Below, piece after piece: positions 53,207 to 63,560 of a stretch of 64,000 nucleotides of DNA. Origin of the DNA: an uncultured Bacteroidaceae bacterium (GTDB taxonomy: Bacteria; Bacteroidota; Bacteroidia; Bacteroidales; Bacteroidaceae). The stretch is taken from NCBI GenBank assembly GCA_944320785.1, contig CALUIR010000004.1:25330-89329 (forward strand), written 5' to 3'. Every line of letters starts with the position of its first letter. Position 1 is the first letter of the stretch. The notes under the pieces are model-generated. The model did not search any database. It was not told the DNA's origin and saw nothing but the letters and a program-made list of their open reading frames with translations. Both the position numbers and the translations under genes were made by a program.

Positions 53207-54499
53207 ATGGGATATTTATTCACATCCGAATCGGTGTCGGAAGGACACCCCGACAAAGTGGCCGACCAAATATCGGACGCTGTGCTTGACAAATTGCTGG
53301 CATACGACCCACAGTCGAAAGTGGCTTGCGAAACATTGGTGACAACCGGACAAGTGGTACTGGCCGGAGAAATAAAAACAAAGGCTTATGTGGACCTCCA
53401 GCGTGTGGCACGTGAAGTCATCAACCGCATCGGTTATACCAAAAGCGAATACATGTTCGAAGGCAATTCTTGCGGAGTGCTTTCAGCCATCCATGAACAA
53501 AGTGCGGATATCAACCGTGGCGTAGAACGCAAAGATCCGATGGAACAAGGCGCAGGCGACCAAGGCATGATGTTCGGCTACGCCACAAACGAGACAGAAA
53601 ACTACATGCCACTGTCACTCGATCTAGCGCACAAGCTGCTGGTTGTCTTGGCAGAAATCCGCCGCGAAGGCAAAACAATGGCCTATCTGCGCCCGGACGC
53701 AAAGAGCCAAGTGACAGTGGAATACGATGACAACCGCCGTCCGGTCCGCATTGACACCATTGTCATCTCCACACAACACGATGAATTCATCTTGCCTGAG
53801 AGCAATGCCCCGGAAGCGCAAGAAAAGGCAGATAAAGCAATGTTAGAGCAAATCCGCCACGATGTCATCCACATCCTGATGCCTCGCGTAATTGCCGGGA
53901 TACACAACCCGGAGGTGTTGAAACTGTTCGACAACGGCATCAAATACCACGTCAATCCTACCGGCAAGTTCGTAATCGGCGGCCCGCACGGCGACACAGG
54001 CCTGACAGGACGCAAAATCATCGTGGACACCTATGGGGGAAAAGGCGCACATGGCGGCGGGGCTTTCTCCGGGAAAGACCCCAGCAAAGTGGACCGAAGC
54101 GCGGCATATGCCGCACGCCACATCGCCAAAAACATGGTGGCCGCAGGCGTGGCAGATGAAATGCTCGTGCAAATATCCTATGCCATCGGCGTGGCAGAAC
54201 CTATCAACATCTATGTAAATACTTACGGCACAAGCCATGTGGCCGCCACCGACAGTGATATAGCCAACACCATCAAACGGATGTTCGACCTCCGGCCGAA
54301 GGCCATCGAAGAAAGGCTGAAATTAAGGAACCCTATCTACGAGGAAACGGCAGCATACGGGCATATGGGACGTGAACCGAAAATCGTGACGAAACATTTT
54401 GAATCGCTTTATGAAGGCAACAAGGATGTGGAAGTGGAACTCTTCACTTGGGAGAAATTAGACTACGTGAACGCCATCAAGGAAGAATTCCATCTGTAA
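53207..54499 (+). CDS. metK: S-adenosylmethionine synthase MetK
   Basis: Makes SAM from methionine and ATP. Family blocks are [22 protein letters not shown] in short form near residue 5 (catalytic His in GHPDK), [15 protein letters not shown] near residue 120, [17 protein letters not shown] near residue 258, and the P-loop-like [15 protein letters not shown] near residue 279. At 430 residues it is the longer form seen in Bacteroidota. It is a single gene under the SAM-II-like leader and is followed by a strong terminator. Confidence 0.97.
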   Translation: MGYLFTSESVSEGHPDKVADQISDAVLDKLLAYDPQSKVACETLVTTGQVVLAGEIKTKAYVDLQRVAREVINRIGYTKSEYMFEGNSCGVLSAIHEQSADINRGVERKDPMEQGAGDQGMMFGYATNETENYMPLSLDLAHKLLVVLAEIRREGKTMAYLRPDAKSQVTVEYDDNRRPVRIDTIVISTQHDEFILPESNAPEAQEKADKAMLEQIRHDVIHILMPRVIAGIHNPEVLKLFDNGIKYHVNPTGKFVIGGPHGDTGLTGRKIIVDTYGGKGAHGGGAFSGKDPSKVDRSAAYAARHIAKNMVAAGVADEMLVQISYAIGVAEPINIYVNTYGTSHVAATDSDIANTIKRMFDLRPKAIEERLKLRNPIYEETAAYGHMGREPKIVTKHFESLYEGNKDVEVELFTWEKLDYVNAIKEEFHL

Positions 54500-54533
54500 T
54501 AACATCCTCTGAAACATCACCTTGCGAGATATG

Positions 54534-54581
54534 AAAAATGGCAGCACAGTCCTGTTAAGGAACAGTGCTGCCATTTTTTTC
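54534..54581. terminator. Bidirectional intrinsic terminator between metK and the DUF4923 gene
   Basis: AAAAATGGCAGCAC (54534-54547) pairs with GTGCTGCCATTTTT (54565-54578), with T-tracts on both strands. Confidence 0.85.
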
Positions 54582-54591
54582 AACTCTCTTT

Positions 54592-55188
54592 TCATTCCTG
54601 CTGTTTCTTCAACTCGAAACCAAGCCGCATCCCATCATAACTTCCTGCAAGGTTGCCGATAAGGGATGCATTGGAATTGACTTTCGATGCCAAATTCGTC
54701 ACCGCTTGCAAGCCAGACAACAATTTGTCGGCCTCAAACAAAATGCTCATCGCATCCCCTGTCACCACCACATGCGCTGTCATCGAAAGCCCCAAACGCG
54801 TCTTCATTGTAATCGTCTTTGCTTCTGAGTCAAACGCATAAGTGCCTTTCGTTGTCACTCCTTTCATGGTGGATGAATAGGTGCTGTCTTCATTGAATAC
54901 ATAAGATACCTCATCCATGCCCAATTTCTCATACAACTTGGCCAATTGTTCTTCTATCTTGGCCGAAGCTGCCTCACCACCGGCCTTCGCCAACATGTTG
55001 TCGCTCTCAAACTGGCAATCAGGAGACGCATAAGCCCATGTGCCGACAATTGATTTCTCATTGGTCAGCTTGTCGCCTACGACAGATTTTGCTACACCGG
55101 ACAAGATGTCTTTCCATGCTTGTGCCGAAGCATTCCAACAGCAGGCGCACAACAGCCCTGCCATCAACAAAAGTTTAATTGATTTCAT
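54592..55188 (-). CDS. DUF4923 exported protein
   Basis: A 198-residue secreted protein with signal peptide (IKLLLMAGLLCACCWNASAQA). The mature part begins WKDILSGVAKSVVGDKLTNEKSIVG in broken form and includes GTWAYASPDCQFES near residue 50 and YVFNEDSTYSSTMKGVTTKGTY near residue 95 in pieces, a lipocalin-like beta pattern. This fits family DUF4923, which is confined to Bacteroidota. Function unknown. It lies 104 bases downstream of the PL11 gene, separated by a GC-rich hairpin. Confidence 0.8.
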   Translation of the reverse strand: MKSIKLLLMAGLLCACCWNASAQAWKDILSGVAKSVVGDKLTNEKSIVGTWAYASPDCQFESDNMLAKAGGEAASAKIEEQLAKLYEKLGMDEVSYVFNEDSTYSSTMKGVTTKGTYAFDSEAKTITMKTRLGLSMTAHVVVTGDAMSILFEADKLLSGLQAVTNLASKVNSNASLIGNLAGSYDGMRLGFELKKQQE

Positions 55189-55228
55189 GCCACTATCCTT
55201 TCTCTAATTAAGATTATCTTAAATGCAA

Positions 55229-55258
55229 CGCCGGGCAGGAAGCATCCCCAGCCCGGCG
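55229..55258 (-). terminator. Probable terminator of the PL11 gene
   Basis: CGCCGGGC (55229-55236) pairs with GCCCGGCG (55251-55258). On the minus strand it is followed by TTGCATTT. Confidence 0.5.
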
Positions 55259-55292
55259 CAATATACATTAACAGAAACACACAATTCTATCA

Positions 55293-58200
55293 TCAACGGT
55301 TGGCCTTCAGCAATTTCCGCACAATGCGTTCCGTGCCATTCTCTATCGAAAGCACATAGCTTCCGGCTGCCAAACCGTCAAGCCCGCGCACATAAACAAC
55401 GGAACCGCCATCTACATTATAAATGCCTTGATGCACTGCCCGCCCGTCTGTTGCCGAGTAAATCGTCATCGTGCAACGGCCATAAGCTTCAGCAGGACAT
55501 TGGATGGCTATCTCATCCGTGAACAATGCCGGATAAACCACAAAACCGTCGCCATTCGCCTTCACAGAAGATATCCCGGAAACGTTAGGGTCGTTATAAC
55601 GCTCTGCCACCCGCTTCGCGCTCATCGCACCTTCATAGATGTGCAATTCGTCAATCGCCCCGGCAAACGGCGTATTGAAATTGATGTTGCAATTGCCGAT
55701 GACAAGGTTTTCCGTCTCGCTGATGCTGTTTGTCATGTCGTGGATTTCACCTTGCGACACCGCATCAATATACATTTTCAAAACACGGTTGCTCCTGTCG
55801 CGCACACAAACCAAATGATGCCATTCCCCGTCAAAATAGGAAGTAGCCGGAATATCCAAATTCGTTTTATTAAGGCCATCGTCGGCAGCAAAAGTCAAAT
55901 TGCCATTCTTATATTGGATGCCAAACCATTTTCCTGCATGCGTACCCTTGTGCAACAGATACCAATCCACACCATTGCCGCCATTGGAACGGAACCAGCA
56001 TTCAACGGTAAAGCTCTTGGTTGCCAATTCCAAAGATTCATAAGATGCCTGCTGCATGCGGCGATCCGTGGGAGCAGCGGGCAATTCCAATGCCTGCCCC
56101 AATACGCCTTCCGTCCATGTCGGCGTGAAGTTCACAGCCTCAGCCTGCCCATAAACCCGATTGGCTGCAACTGTTCCCGAAGCTTCATCAAACGGGAAGT
56201 AAGCCAATTCCGTCAATACAGCTTCCGGCTTGACTGTAATAGTGCCTGACAAAGTGGCCGTTGTCTCGCCACCCGTCGTATTCACCTCAAAGGCAAACGT
56301 CCCGGTCACAGCCGGCGTGCCTTCGATAGTAAATTGCTTGTTCTCTGTATCTGCACTGAACGTGACACCCTCAGGAAGTTCACCCGTAAGTTCAACTCCT
56401 TCTGCATTCCTCCATGCATACGAGATGGGTTCTATTGATGCTCCTAACTCTATCGATTGGGTTGTAGAACCCGAACCATAAAAAATAGCAGTGACATGAT
56501 CCGTTTCCGGCAGGAAATAGCCCAAATGAGGCGGCTGGTTATAAGCTACGTTCTGCCAGGCGATGCCCATGCGATACACATGGTCGTGCATCAATGTCGT
56601 CACTTTATGCTCTGTGGGGATATCTGTCGTGAAAAGCACCAAATCAGAGCAAGTATTGTAATCCCAAGCTATCACTTCTTCGCGCCAATCGCCGATAAGG
56701 TCGGCCACCAAGTTCGGAGTGCCTTTCGTTGTGTTGCAAAATGTAACGCCGAAAGGAAGAAGATCCCGCAAGGTTTCCGCCTTGCTGCCGTTCCATTTCT
56801 GAATAACAGCCTTGTTTTCAGTCGTAACGCTGGGCTTCGTCTCACCATCACGGCCATCCAACAACTCATCCTGCAGGTCACCGTCCCAATAGATACGGAA
56901 ATTGACAGATGGACGGCTTCCCGGAATAGCATCTCCTTTACAATCCAACACGCCACTGCTTTGCGACCACATCTCATAGCCATAATGGCTGGCATCAATA
57001 TCGGCTGCCAAGCCACGGCCTACATCCGTGCCTGTTTTCACACCATGAATGATTTCTCCAGTGCCTGCATCGTGCATCTCGTAACCGTATGCCACCGTTT
57101 TTTCTTCATGCACGCAGAACAATTCCAATCCCGGACGGCCCGGATCCAAATCGCCCAAGTGCATGGCATCGCCATGTCCCAAGCCGGTACGGTAAAGCAA
57201 CTTGCCGTCGTTGTCGATACAGCAGGAGCCGTAAACAATCTCATCACAGCCATCACCATCCACATCGCCTACGGAAAGATTGTGGTTGCCTTGCCCATAA
57301 GCAGAATCAGAGCCGGATTTCTTGTCATCTCTCAGCCATTTCAATGTCAAGTTGCTGCCATCAAAGTCGTATGCAGCCAATGAGGTACGCTGATAGTAAC
57401 CCCGGCACATCACAAGGCTGGGCTTTTCGCCATCCAGATAAGCGATGCAGGCAAGGTAACGTTCGGAACGGTTATAATTGCTGTCGCCCCAATCACTGGT
57501 AGAGCCCCGCTCCGGCGAATAAGCCACTGTCGTTATCTCAGCACCTGTTTCTCCATTAAACACTGTCAGATATTCAGGACCACTGGCCACATGGCCTCTC
57601 GCATTGCGGTAATCGGCATTCGGGTCGTCACTTCCCATCAACACATGATTGCCTTGCCCGTCCACCGTGCCGGGAGCCGTCTTGCAAGCTACTTCGGCCT
57701 TGCCGTCGCCATCCAAGTCATAGACCATGAATTGGGTATAGTGCGCACCGGCCCGGATGTTCTTGCCCAAGTCAATCCGCCATTTGTAGTTGCCGCCTTC
57801 TATCTCATAGCAATCCAAATAAACTTTGTCGGTATATCCTTTCTCTGAATTGTCTTTTGAATTGGTTGGATCCCATTTCACGATGATTTCATAATCGCCA
57901 TCGCCGTCCACATCGCCCACGCTGCAATCGTTGGGCGTATAAGTGCCGCCTTTCTCCCCTTTCGGCGGACGCTGCAAGGATATCCGCTTGTAAATGTCCG
58001 GCCAGACATCCACTGTAGGCGATGTTGCCTCATCTGACTCTACACCGTTCAGCACGGGTTTCACAAGGTAACGGGAACTTGTGGTTCCCTCACTATCCAC
58101 GAAATTCGTGCTTCGGGCAATCGGTTCGGCATTGACCTTCACCCCATCCCGATAGACATTGAATGCCAGATCGTCATCATCCGTAATCAGGCTGCGCCAA

Positions 58201-58340
58201 GAAACCAGCACACCGTCAGCGGTTTTGACAGCCACTGTCCCCCGGTTTAATTTCTCAAATGTGGTTTGTTGCCCTTTTACAGGAGTTGCCATGCAGGCAA
58301 GCAACAAGCAACAGAATAGTACATTCTTTCCTTTTTTCAT
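55293..58340 (-). CDS. PL11 rhamnogalacturonan lyase with Ig-like, LamG-like and T9SS-like C-terminal domains
   Basis: Secreted polysaccharide lyase that cuts the rhamnogalacturonan-I backbone of pectin. A signal peptide (VLFCCLLLACMATPVKG) is followed by the lyase domain, a beta-propeller with Asp-rich calcium loops: CSVGDVDGDGDYEIIVKW near residue 140, VYDLDGDGKAEVACKTAPG near residue 205 and LSVGDVDGDGCDEIVYG near residue 365. From about residue 640 there is an Ig-like putative domain, then a LamG-type concanavalin domain (residues 720-915, SFTVECWFRSNGG). The last 80 residues (VVYPALFTDEIAI ... LAAGSYVLSIENG ... KLLK) resemble a type IX secretion sorting domain. At 1015 residues it is much longer than a plain PL11. 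Confidence 0.88.
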   Translation of the reverse strand: MKKGKNVLFCCLLLACMATPVKGQQTTFEKLNRGTVAVKTADGVLVSWRSLITDDDDLAFNVYRDGVKVNAEPIARSTNFVDSEGTTSSRYLVKPVLNGVESDEATSPTVDVWPDIYKRISLQRPPKGEKGGTYTPNDCSVGDVDGDGDYEIIVKWDPTNSKDNSEKGYTDKVYLDCYEIEGGNYKWRIDLGKNIRAGAHYTQFMVYDLDGDGKAEVACKTAPGTVDGQGNHVLMGSDDPNADYRNARGHVASGPEYLTVFNGETGAEITTVAYSPERGSTSDWGDSNYNRSERYLACIAYLDGEKPSLVMCRGYYQRTSLAAYDFDGSNLTLKWLRDDKKSGSDSAYGQGNHNLSVGDVDGDGCDEIVYGSCCIDNDGKLLYRTGLGHGDAMHLGDLDPGRPGLELFCVHEEKTVAYGYEMHDAGTGEIIHGVKTGTDVGRGLAADIDASHYGYEMWSQSSGVLDCKGDAIPGSRPSVNFRIYWDGDLQDELLDGRDGETKPSVTTENKAVIQKWNGSKAETLRDLLPFGVTFCNTTKGTPNLVADLIGDWREEVIAWDYNTCSDLVLFTTDIPTEHKVTTLMHDHVYRMGIAWQNVAYNQPPHLGYFLPETDHVTAIFYGSGSTTQSIELGASIEPISYAWRNAEGVELTGELPEGVTFSADTENKQFTIEGTPAVTGTFAFEVNTTGGETTATLSGTITVKPEAVLTELAYFPFDEASGTVAANRVYGQAEAVNFTPTWTEGVLGQALELPAAPTDRRMQQASYESLELATKSFTVECWFRSNGGNGVDWYLLHKGTHAGKWFGIQYKNGNLTFAADDGLNKTNLDIPATSYFDGEWHHLVCVRDRSNRVLKMYIDAVSQGEIHDMTNSISETENLVIGNCNINFNTPFAGAIDELHIYEGAMSAKRVAERYNDPNVSGISSVKANGDGFVVYPALFTDEIAIQCPAEAYGRCTMTIYSATDGRAVHQGIYNVDGGSVVYVRGLDGLAAGSYVLSIENGTERIVRKLLKANR

Positions 58341-58398
58341 ATTATACAGAGATTATTAGTTAACAAAACATGAAAAAATTATGCCCAAAAACACGATG

Positions 58399-58406
58399 CA
58401 AAATTA
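58399..58406 (-). promoter_or_regulatory. Bacteroidota -7 element of the PL11 gene
   Basis: Minus-strand TAATTTTG matches TAnnTTTG and lies 58 bases before the ATG at 58340. It is back-to-back with the promoter at 58479-58509. Confidence 0.55.
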
Positions 58407-58478
58407 CGAACTTTTTAGTGCATTCATGCCATAAAGTGTTTAATTGTTTGAAATAATTGTCCGTTTTAGGTGGAAAAA

Positions 58479-58509
58479 TTGGTTTAGCTTGCCTTACTTG
58501 CTATCTTTG
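58479..58509 (+). promoter_or_regulatory. Bacteroidota promoter of the DUF2723 operon
   Basis: TTG at 58479-58481 (-33) and TATCTTTG at 58502-58509 (-7) are 20 bases apart and end 38 bases before the ATG. Confidence 0.65.
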
Positions 58510-58547
58510 CACGTCATTTATAAAATGAAGTCATATCACCTTTCAGC

Positions 58548-61500
58548 ATGAAACAATACAAGACTATCAACAACCTTACCGGATGGTTGGTGTTCATGGT
58601 TGCTGCCACAGTCTATTGCATGACCGTGGAACCGACAGCAAGTTTCTGGGATTGCCCGGAATTCATCACAACAGGTTACAAATTGGAAATCGGACATCCG
58701 CCCGGCGCACCGTTCTTCATGCTTACCGCCAACTTATTCTCTCAGTTCGCATCCGACCCTTCCATGGTCGCAAAGATGGTCAATTACATGAGCGCCTTGT
58801 TAAGTGCGGCGTGCATATTGTTCCTGTTTTGGACGATTACCCACCTTGTCAGGAAATTAATCGCCCCGAATGGTGAAATGACCAAAAGCCAAATCATCAC
58901 CATCATGGCAAGCGGGGCAGTAGGTGCTTTGGCTTATACATTCAGCGACACATTCTGGTTTTCGGCGGTAGAAGGGGAAGTGTATGCGTACTCCTCCATG
59001 TTCACGGCAGTCGTGTTCTGGCTGATCCTCAAATGGGAAGATGTGGCCGATCAACCGCACAGCGACCGCTGGCTGGTGCTGATTGCCTACTTGACAGGGC
59101 TCAGCATCGGCGTACATCTGCTGAACCTGCTTTGCATCCCGGCCATTGTGTTAGTCTATTATTTCAAGAAAAAGCCCAATGCCACAGGGAAAGGTGCCCT
59201 CGGCGCATTGATTGGCTCCATGCTGTTGATTGCTGTCGTGCTATATGGCATTGTCCCCGGCGTGGTGAAAGTAGGAGGATGGTTTGAACTGCTGTTCGTC
59301 AACGACATGGGATTCTCTTTCAACACCGGCGTCATTATCTATATCATATTATTGGCGGCCTCTATCCTTTGGGGCGTATATGAAAGCTATACAGCCCGAA
59401 GCCAGAAACGCATGAACATTTCCTTCCTGCTGACAGTTGCCTTCTTGGGAATCCCGTTCTACGGCCACGGCACAAGCAGCATCGTCATCGGCATCGTTGT
59501 CCTGGCATTGCTTGCCACCTACCTGTTCGCCAAAGGCATCAACGAGAAATACAAAATCAGCGCACGCACCCTGAACACCACCATGCTTTGCATCATGATG
59601 ATCATGGTGGGGTATTCTTCGTATGCGCTGATTGTCATCCGCTCCACCTCCAACACGCCCATGGACCAGAACTCCCCGGAAGACATCTTCACCTTAGGGG
59701 AATATTTGGGACGTGAGCAATACGGCACACGACCCTTGTTCTACGGACAAACGTACGCATCCAAACCGGCATTGAAAGTGGAAGGCGGATACTGCATCCC
59801 CCAAAGCGTGAAAGGGGCTCCCGTGTACCAACGGAAAGAAAAAGCAACACCGGATGAGAAGGACAGCTACGAAATCATACGGTACAAGACGGATTATGTA
59901 TATGCACAGAACATGCTGTTCCCCCGCATGTACAGCGAAGCCCATGCCAAACAGTACGAAAGCTGGATGGACATCAAAGGGCATGAAGTCACTTACGACC
60001 AATGCGGCGAGGTAATCAAAGTGAAGATTCCGACCATGTGGGAGAACATCCGCTTCTTCTTCACCTATCAACTCAACTTCATGTACTGGCGCTACTTCCT
60101 GTGGAACTTTGCCGGCCGACAAAACGACATACAAGGCAACGGGGAAATTGAGCATGGCAACTGGATTACCGGGTTCGACTTCATCGACAACCTATTGGTC
60201 GGCAACCAAGAACTGCTGCCGGCGGAATTGGCCGACAACAAAGGCCACAACGTATTCTATTGCCTGCCCTTGCTGCTGGGCATCATCGGGCTGCTGTGGC
60301 AGATGTCGAAAAACGAACGGGGCATTCAAGGTTTCTGGGTCGTGTTCTTCCTATTCTTCATGACGGGCATCGCCATTGTGGTTTACCTGAACCAGACCCC
60401 GCTGCAACCCCGCGAACGGGATTACGCCTATGCCGGTTCGTTCTACGCTTTCGCCATTTGGATAGGGATGGGCGTGGCCGGCATCGCGCATCTGCTCATG
60501 AAGAAGATAAAAGCACTTCCTGCAGCCATCGTTGCCGGAATAGCCTGCCTGTTCGTGCCGGTGCAAATGGCCAGCCAGACATGGGACGACCACGACCGCT
60601 CCGGCAGATACGTGTGCCGCGATTTCGGGCAAAACTACCTGTCAACCCTGCCGGAAACGGGAGCCCCCATCATCTACACGAACGGCGACAACGACACCTT
60701 CCCCCTGTGGTACAACCAAGAGACGGAGGGCTTCCGCACCGATGCCCGTGTCTGCAACCTCAGCTACCTGCAAACAGACTGGTACATTGACCAAATGAAA
60801 CGCCCGGCATACGACTCGCCGGCACTCCCGATTACTTGGAACCGTTTGGAATACGTGCAAGGCACCAATGAATACATTCCCATCCGCCCGGAGTTCAAGA
60901 AACAGGTCCTGTCGCTCTACAAGAGCAACCCGAACATGGAAGAACTGTTCGGAAAGAACCCCTTCGAACTGAAGAACATCCTGGACCATTGGGTCCGCAA
61001 CCCGAACCCGGACTTCCAGGTCATCCCGACGGACAGCATCCTCATTCCCTTGGACAAGGAAGCCATCCGGCGTTCCGGCATGATGATACCGGCAGCGCTG
61101 GGCGACTCCATCCCCGACACGATGGTCTTGTCGCTGAAAGGGAAGCACGGCCTGTACAAGAGCGAACTGATGATGCTGGAAATGCTGGCCAACGCCAACT
61201 GGGAACGCCCCATCTACATGGCCATCACCGTGGGCAGCGAAAACCATTTGAATTTGGGCGACAACTTCATGCAAGAAGGGCTGGCCTACCGTATCACGCC
61301 GTTCAACACCACGGCGCTGAATGCCCGCGTGGACAGCGAAAAGATGTTCGACAACCTGATGCACAAGTACAAATTCGGAGGCATCGAAAACCCGGATGTT
61401 TACTTGGATGAAAACATCCGCCGCATGTGCTACACCCACCGTCGCATGTTTGCCCTGCTCATCAAACAACTGCTGGCAGAAGGCAAACAGGGCAAAGCCG

Positions 61501-61862
61501 AAGAAGCATTAGCGTATTGCGAGAAGGTGATACCTGCCGCCACCGTGCCGCATGACTACCAAAGCGGGTCGAAAGACTTGGCCGAAGCGTGGCTCAAAGT
61601 CGGGAAGAAGGACAAGGCGGCCGCCATCCTGGATGACATGGCCGGGAAATCCGTGGAATACATCACATGGTACCTCTCCATGCGCGACCGCCATCTGCTG
61701 CTATCTGCCCAAGAATGCCTCTACCATCTCTACCTGATGGACGAATTCACCAGCATGATGGAAGAACACGGCCTGGCCGAAACAGACGGGTACAAAAAGA
61801 AGTTCGACGAACTGTACAACATCTTCATGACCCGCGTCGGCGACAAGTTAGGCTACGAATAA
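58548..61862 (+). CDS. DUF2723 polytopic membrane protein (GT117-like glycosyltransferase)
   Basis: A 1104-residue protein. The first third has many membrane segments and the family signature VEPTASFWDCPEFITTGYKL near residue 27, then GHPPGAPFFMLTANLFSQF, in the style of PMT/Dol-P-Man-type enzymes where acidic residues lie in the first loop. QRNPLQPRERDYAYAGSF-like residues (TPLQPRERDYAYAGSFYAF) near residue 615 end another membrane block. The C-terminal 400 residues are soluble, with a TPR-like helical end (KQGKAEEALAYCEKV). Family members are thought to transfer sugars to exported proteins or glycans; substrate is unknown. It is followed by a terminator-like hairpin. Confidence 0.85.
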   Translation: MKQYKTINNLTGWLVFMVAATVYCMTVEPTASFWDCPEFITTGYKLEIGHPPGAPFFMLTANLFSQFASDPSMVAKMVNYMSALLSAACILFLFWTITHLVRKLIAPNGEMTKSQIITIMASGAVGALAYTFSDTFWFSAVEGEVYAYSSMFTAVVFWLILKWEDVADQPHSDRWLVLIAYLTGLSIGVHLLNLLCIPAIVLVYYFKKKPNATGKGALGALIGSMLLIAVVLYGIVPGVVKVGGWFELLFVNDMGFSFNTGVIIYIILLAASILWGVYESYTARSQKRMNISFLLTVAFLGIPFYGHGTSSIVIGIVVLALLATYLFAKGINEKYKISARTLNTTMLCIMMIMVGYSSYALIVIRSTSNTPMDQNSPEDIFTLGEYLGREQYGTRPLFYGQTYASKPALKVEGGYCIPQSVKGAPVYQRKEKATPDEKDSYEIIRYKTDYVYAQNMLFPRMYSEAHAKQYESWMDIKGHEVTYDQCGEVIKVKIPTMWENIRFFFTYQLNFMYWRYFLWNFAGRQNDIQGNGEIEHGNWITGFDFIDNLLVGNQELLPAELADNKGHNVFYCLPLLLGIIGLLWQMSKNERGIQGFWVVFFLFFMTGIAIVVYLNQTPLQPRERDYAYAGSFYAFAIWIGMGVAGIAHLLMKKIKALPAAIVAGIACLFVPVQMASQTWDDHDRSGRYVCRDFGQNYLSTLPETGAPIIYTNGDNDTFPLWYNQETEGFRTDARVCNLSYLQTDWYIDQMKRPAYDSPALPITWNRLEYVQGTNEYIPIRPEFKKQVLSLYKSNPNMEELFGKNPFELKNILDHWVRNPNPDFQVIPTDSILIPLDKEAIRRSGMMIPAALGDSIPDTMVLSLKGKHGLYKSELMMLEMLANANWERPIYMAITVGSENHLNLGDNFMQEGLAYRITPFNTTALNARVDSEKMFDNLMHKYKFGGIENPDVYLDENIRRMCYTHRRMFALLIKQLLAEGKQGKAEEALAYCEKVIPAATVPHDYQSGSKDLAEAWLKVGKKDKAAAILDDMAGKSVEYITWYLSMRDRHLLLSAQECLYHLYLMDEFTSMMEEHGLAETDGYKKKFDELYNIFMTRVGDKLGYE

Positions 61863-61873
61863 CACACCCAACT

Positions 61874-61908
61874 CCCGGCATGCCGCATCCCTACGGCATG
61901 CCGGGTTT
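61874..61908 (+). terminator. Terminator after the DUF2723 gene
   Basis: CCCGGCATGCCG (61874-61885) and CGGCATGCCGGG (61894-61905) form a 12-pair stem with loop of 8, followed by TTT. Confidence 0.7.
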
Positions 61909-61923
61909 CAAAACTGCTCCCTT

Positions 61924-62532
61924 ATGCTGATAGAACAACCGCCACGCTTTCTCCGCGCCCTCTATCCCGGTGCATTGTGGAGGATGAACCCGGAAGAAAA
62001 GAAAGTGTACCTTACATTCGACGACGGCCCCATCCCCGGCATCACACCATGGGTGGTCCGCCTGTTAGAAGAACGCGGCATAAAAGCCACTTTCTTCCTC
62101 GTGGGCGACAATGTGAGGAAACATCCCGACGAGTTCCGCTTGCTGCAAGAAAAAGGACACCGCACGGGCAACCATACCTTCAACCACATCCGGGGATTTG
62201 AGTACAGCACGGCCGAATACATGGCCAACACGGAAAAGGCAGAAACACTCATCTGCACAAACTTGTTCCGCCCGCCACACGGCCACCTACTCCCCGGCCA
62301 ATACCGCGCATTGAAGAAGAAATACACCATCATCATGTGGGACCTCGTGACCCGCGACTACAGCAACAAGCTGGACGGGGAACAGGTGCTGCACAACGTG
62401 AAACGCTACGCCCGCAACGGCTCCATCATCACTTTCCACGATTCCCTGAAAGCGGAAAAGAACATGAAATACGCCCTGCCACGAGCCTTGGACTGGCTGT
62501 CCGGGCAAGGATATACGTTCGGCCTCCTATGA
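61924..62532 (+). CDS. NodB-type polysaccharide deacetylase
   Basis: Metal-dependent carbohydrate esterase of family CE4. The five NodB motifs are present: TFDDGPIPG near residue 36, HTFNH near residue 87, RPPHGHLLPG near residue 118, IIMWDLVTRDYS near residue 136 and ITFHDSLKAEKN near residue 172. No signal peptide is visible; the N-terminus FLRALYPGALWRMNPE is short. Likely substrates are peptidoglycan or surface glycans. The stop overlaps the queG start in an ATGA junction. Confidence 0.92.
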   Translation: MLIEQPPRFLRALYPGALWRMNPEEKKVYLTFDDGPIPGITPWVVRLLEERGIKATFFLVGDNVRKHPDEFRLLQEKGHRTGNHTFNHIRGFEYSTAEYMANTEKAETLICTNLFRPPHGHLLPGQYRALKKKYTIIMWDLVTRDYSNKLDGEQVLHNVKRYARNGSIITFHDSLKAEKNMKYALPRALDWLSGQGYTFGLL

Positions 62533-63476
62533 ACCCCGCCATTGCACACGACCGCGCCGCACTCACCCAAGCACTGAAGAAGCAGGCCATGGAATTAGGC
62601 TTCACCGCCTGCGGCGTGGCAAAAGCCAATGCCGTGGCCGCCCTCCACGCCAATGCCCTAAGCCATTGGATAGGAAACGGACGGCATGCCGGCATGGACT
62701 ACATGGCACGCCATCGCGACAAACGCCTCGACCCCCGCCTGCTCATGGAAGGATGCCGCAGCATCGTATGCGTGGCCATGAACTACTACCCAGCGGAAAG
62801 GCTCGGCAGCACCCAACTGCAATTCGCCTATTACGCTTATGGGAAAGACTACCACGAACTCATGCGCACCAAGCTCAACGAACTGCTGGCCTACGCGCAA
62901 GGCTTGGCGCCAGCGCACGGGCGGGCCTTCTGCGACACGGCTCCCGTCTTGGAACGCTATTGGGCGCAACAAGCCGGCATAGGATGGGCGGGGCGCAACA
63001 CGCAGCTTATCCTCCCGAAAGGCGGCTCTTACTTCTTTCTCGGAGAACTCTTCCTCGACATTGAACTGGACTACGACACCCCCATGCTTTCCCGGTGCGG
63101 CACGTGCCGCGCCTGCATCGATGCTTGCCCCATGCAAGCCATAACCGCTGCCGGGTTAGATGCCAACCGCTGCCTGTCGTACCTCACCATCGAAAACAAA
63201 GGCAGCATCCCGCCGAAGGCTGCCTGCCGGATGGGAAACCGCATCTACGGCTGCGATGAATGCCAAAAGGCATGCCCGTGGAACCGTTTCGCACAACCCA
63301 CCGCCATCCGGGAACTCCAACCCTCAGAAGCCTTCCTCCGCATGACGCCTGGCAATTGGGCACAACTGACGGAAAGCACCTACCGCACCCTGTTCCGCCA
63401 ATCGGCCGTGAAACGCGCCAAATACCAAGGACTCATGCGAAACATCGCCGCATGCAGGAAAGGCAAAGGCGAATGA
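62529..63476 (+). CDS. queG: Epoxyqueuosine reductase QueG
   Basis: Cobalamin and iron-sulfur enzyme that reduces epoxyqueuosine to queuosine in tRNA. The N-terminal half has GFTACGVAKAN, HAGMDYMARHRDKRLDP near residue 50 and GIGWAGRNTQLILPKGGS near residue 145. The two [4Fe-4S] sites appear as CGTCRACIDACP near residue 190 and YGCDECQKACPWN near residue 245. At 315 residues it lacks the C-terminal HEAT repeat of longer homologues. ATG at 62529 overlaps the deacetylase stop; the open frame further upstream is ignored. It acts after QueA, whose gene is at 36 kb. Confidence 0.94.
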   Translation: MNPAIAHDRAALTQALKKQAMELGFTACGVAKANAVAALHANALSHWIGNGRHAGMDYMARHRDKRLDPRLLMEGCRSIVCVAMNYYPAERLGSTQLQFAYYAYGKDYHELMRTKLNELLAYAQGLAPAHGRAFCDTAPVLERYWAQQAGIGWAGRNTQLILPKGGSYFFLGELFLDIELDYDTPMLSRCGTCRACIDACPMQAITAAGLDANRCLSYLTIENKGSIPPKAACRMGNRIYGCDECQKACPWNRFAQPTAIRELQPSEAFLRMTPGNWAQLTESTYRTLFRQSAVKRAKYQGLMRNIAACRKGKGE

Positions 63477-63560
63477 CCGCGCCCAAGGCATAAGCCATCC
63501 TTTCCCGCAAACTTCCCAAACCTGCACGGCAAACAAACGTCCATCACCTTGGCAGAAACT

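Noticed and set aside
53028-53342. A short open frame over the metK leader and start
   Set aside because: It overlaps the promoter, the riboswitch candidate and the metK start in another frame, and its translation has no features.
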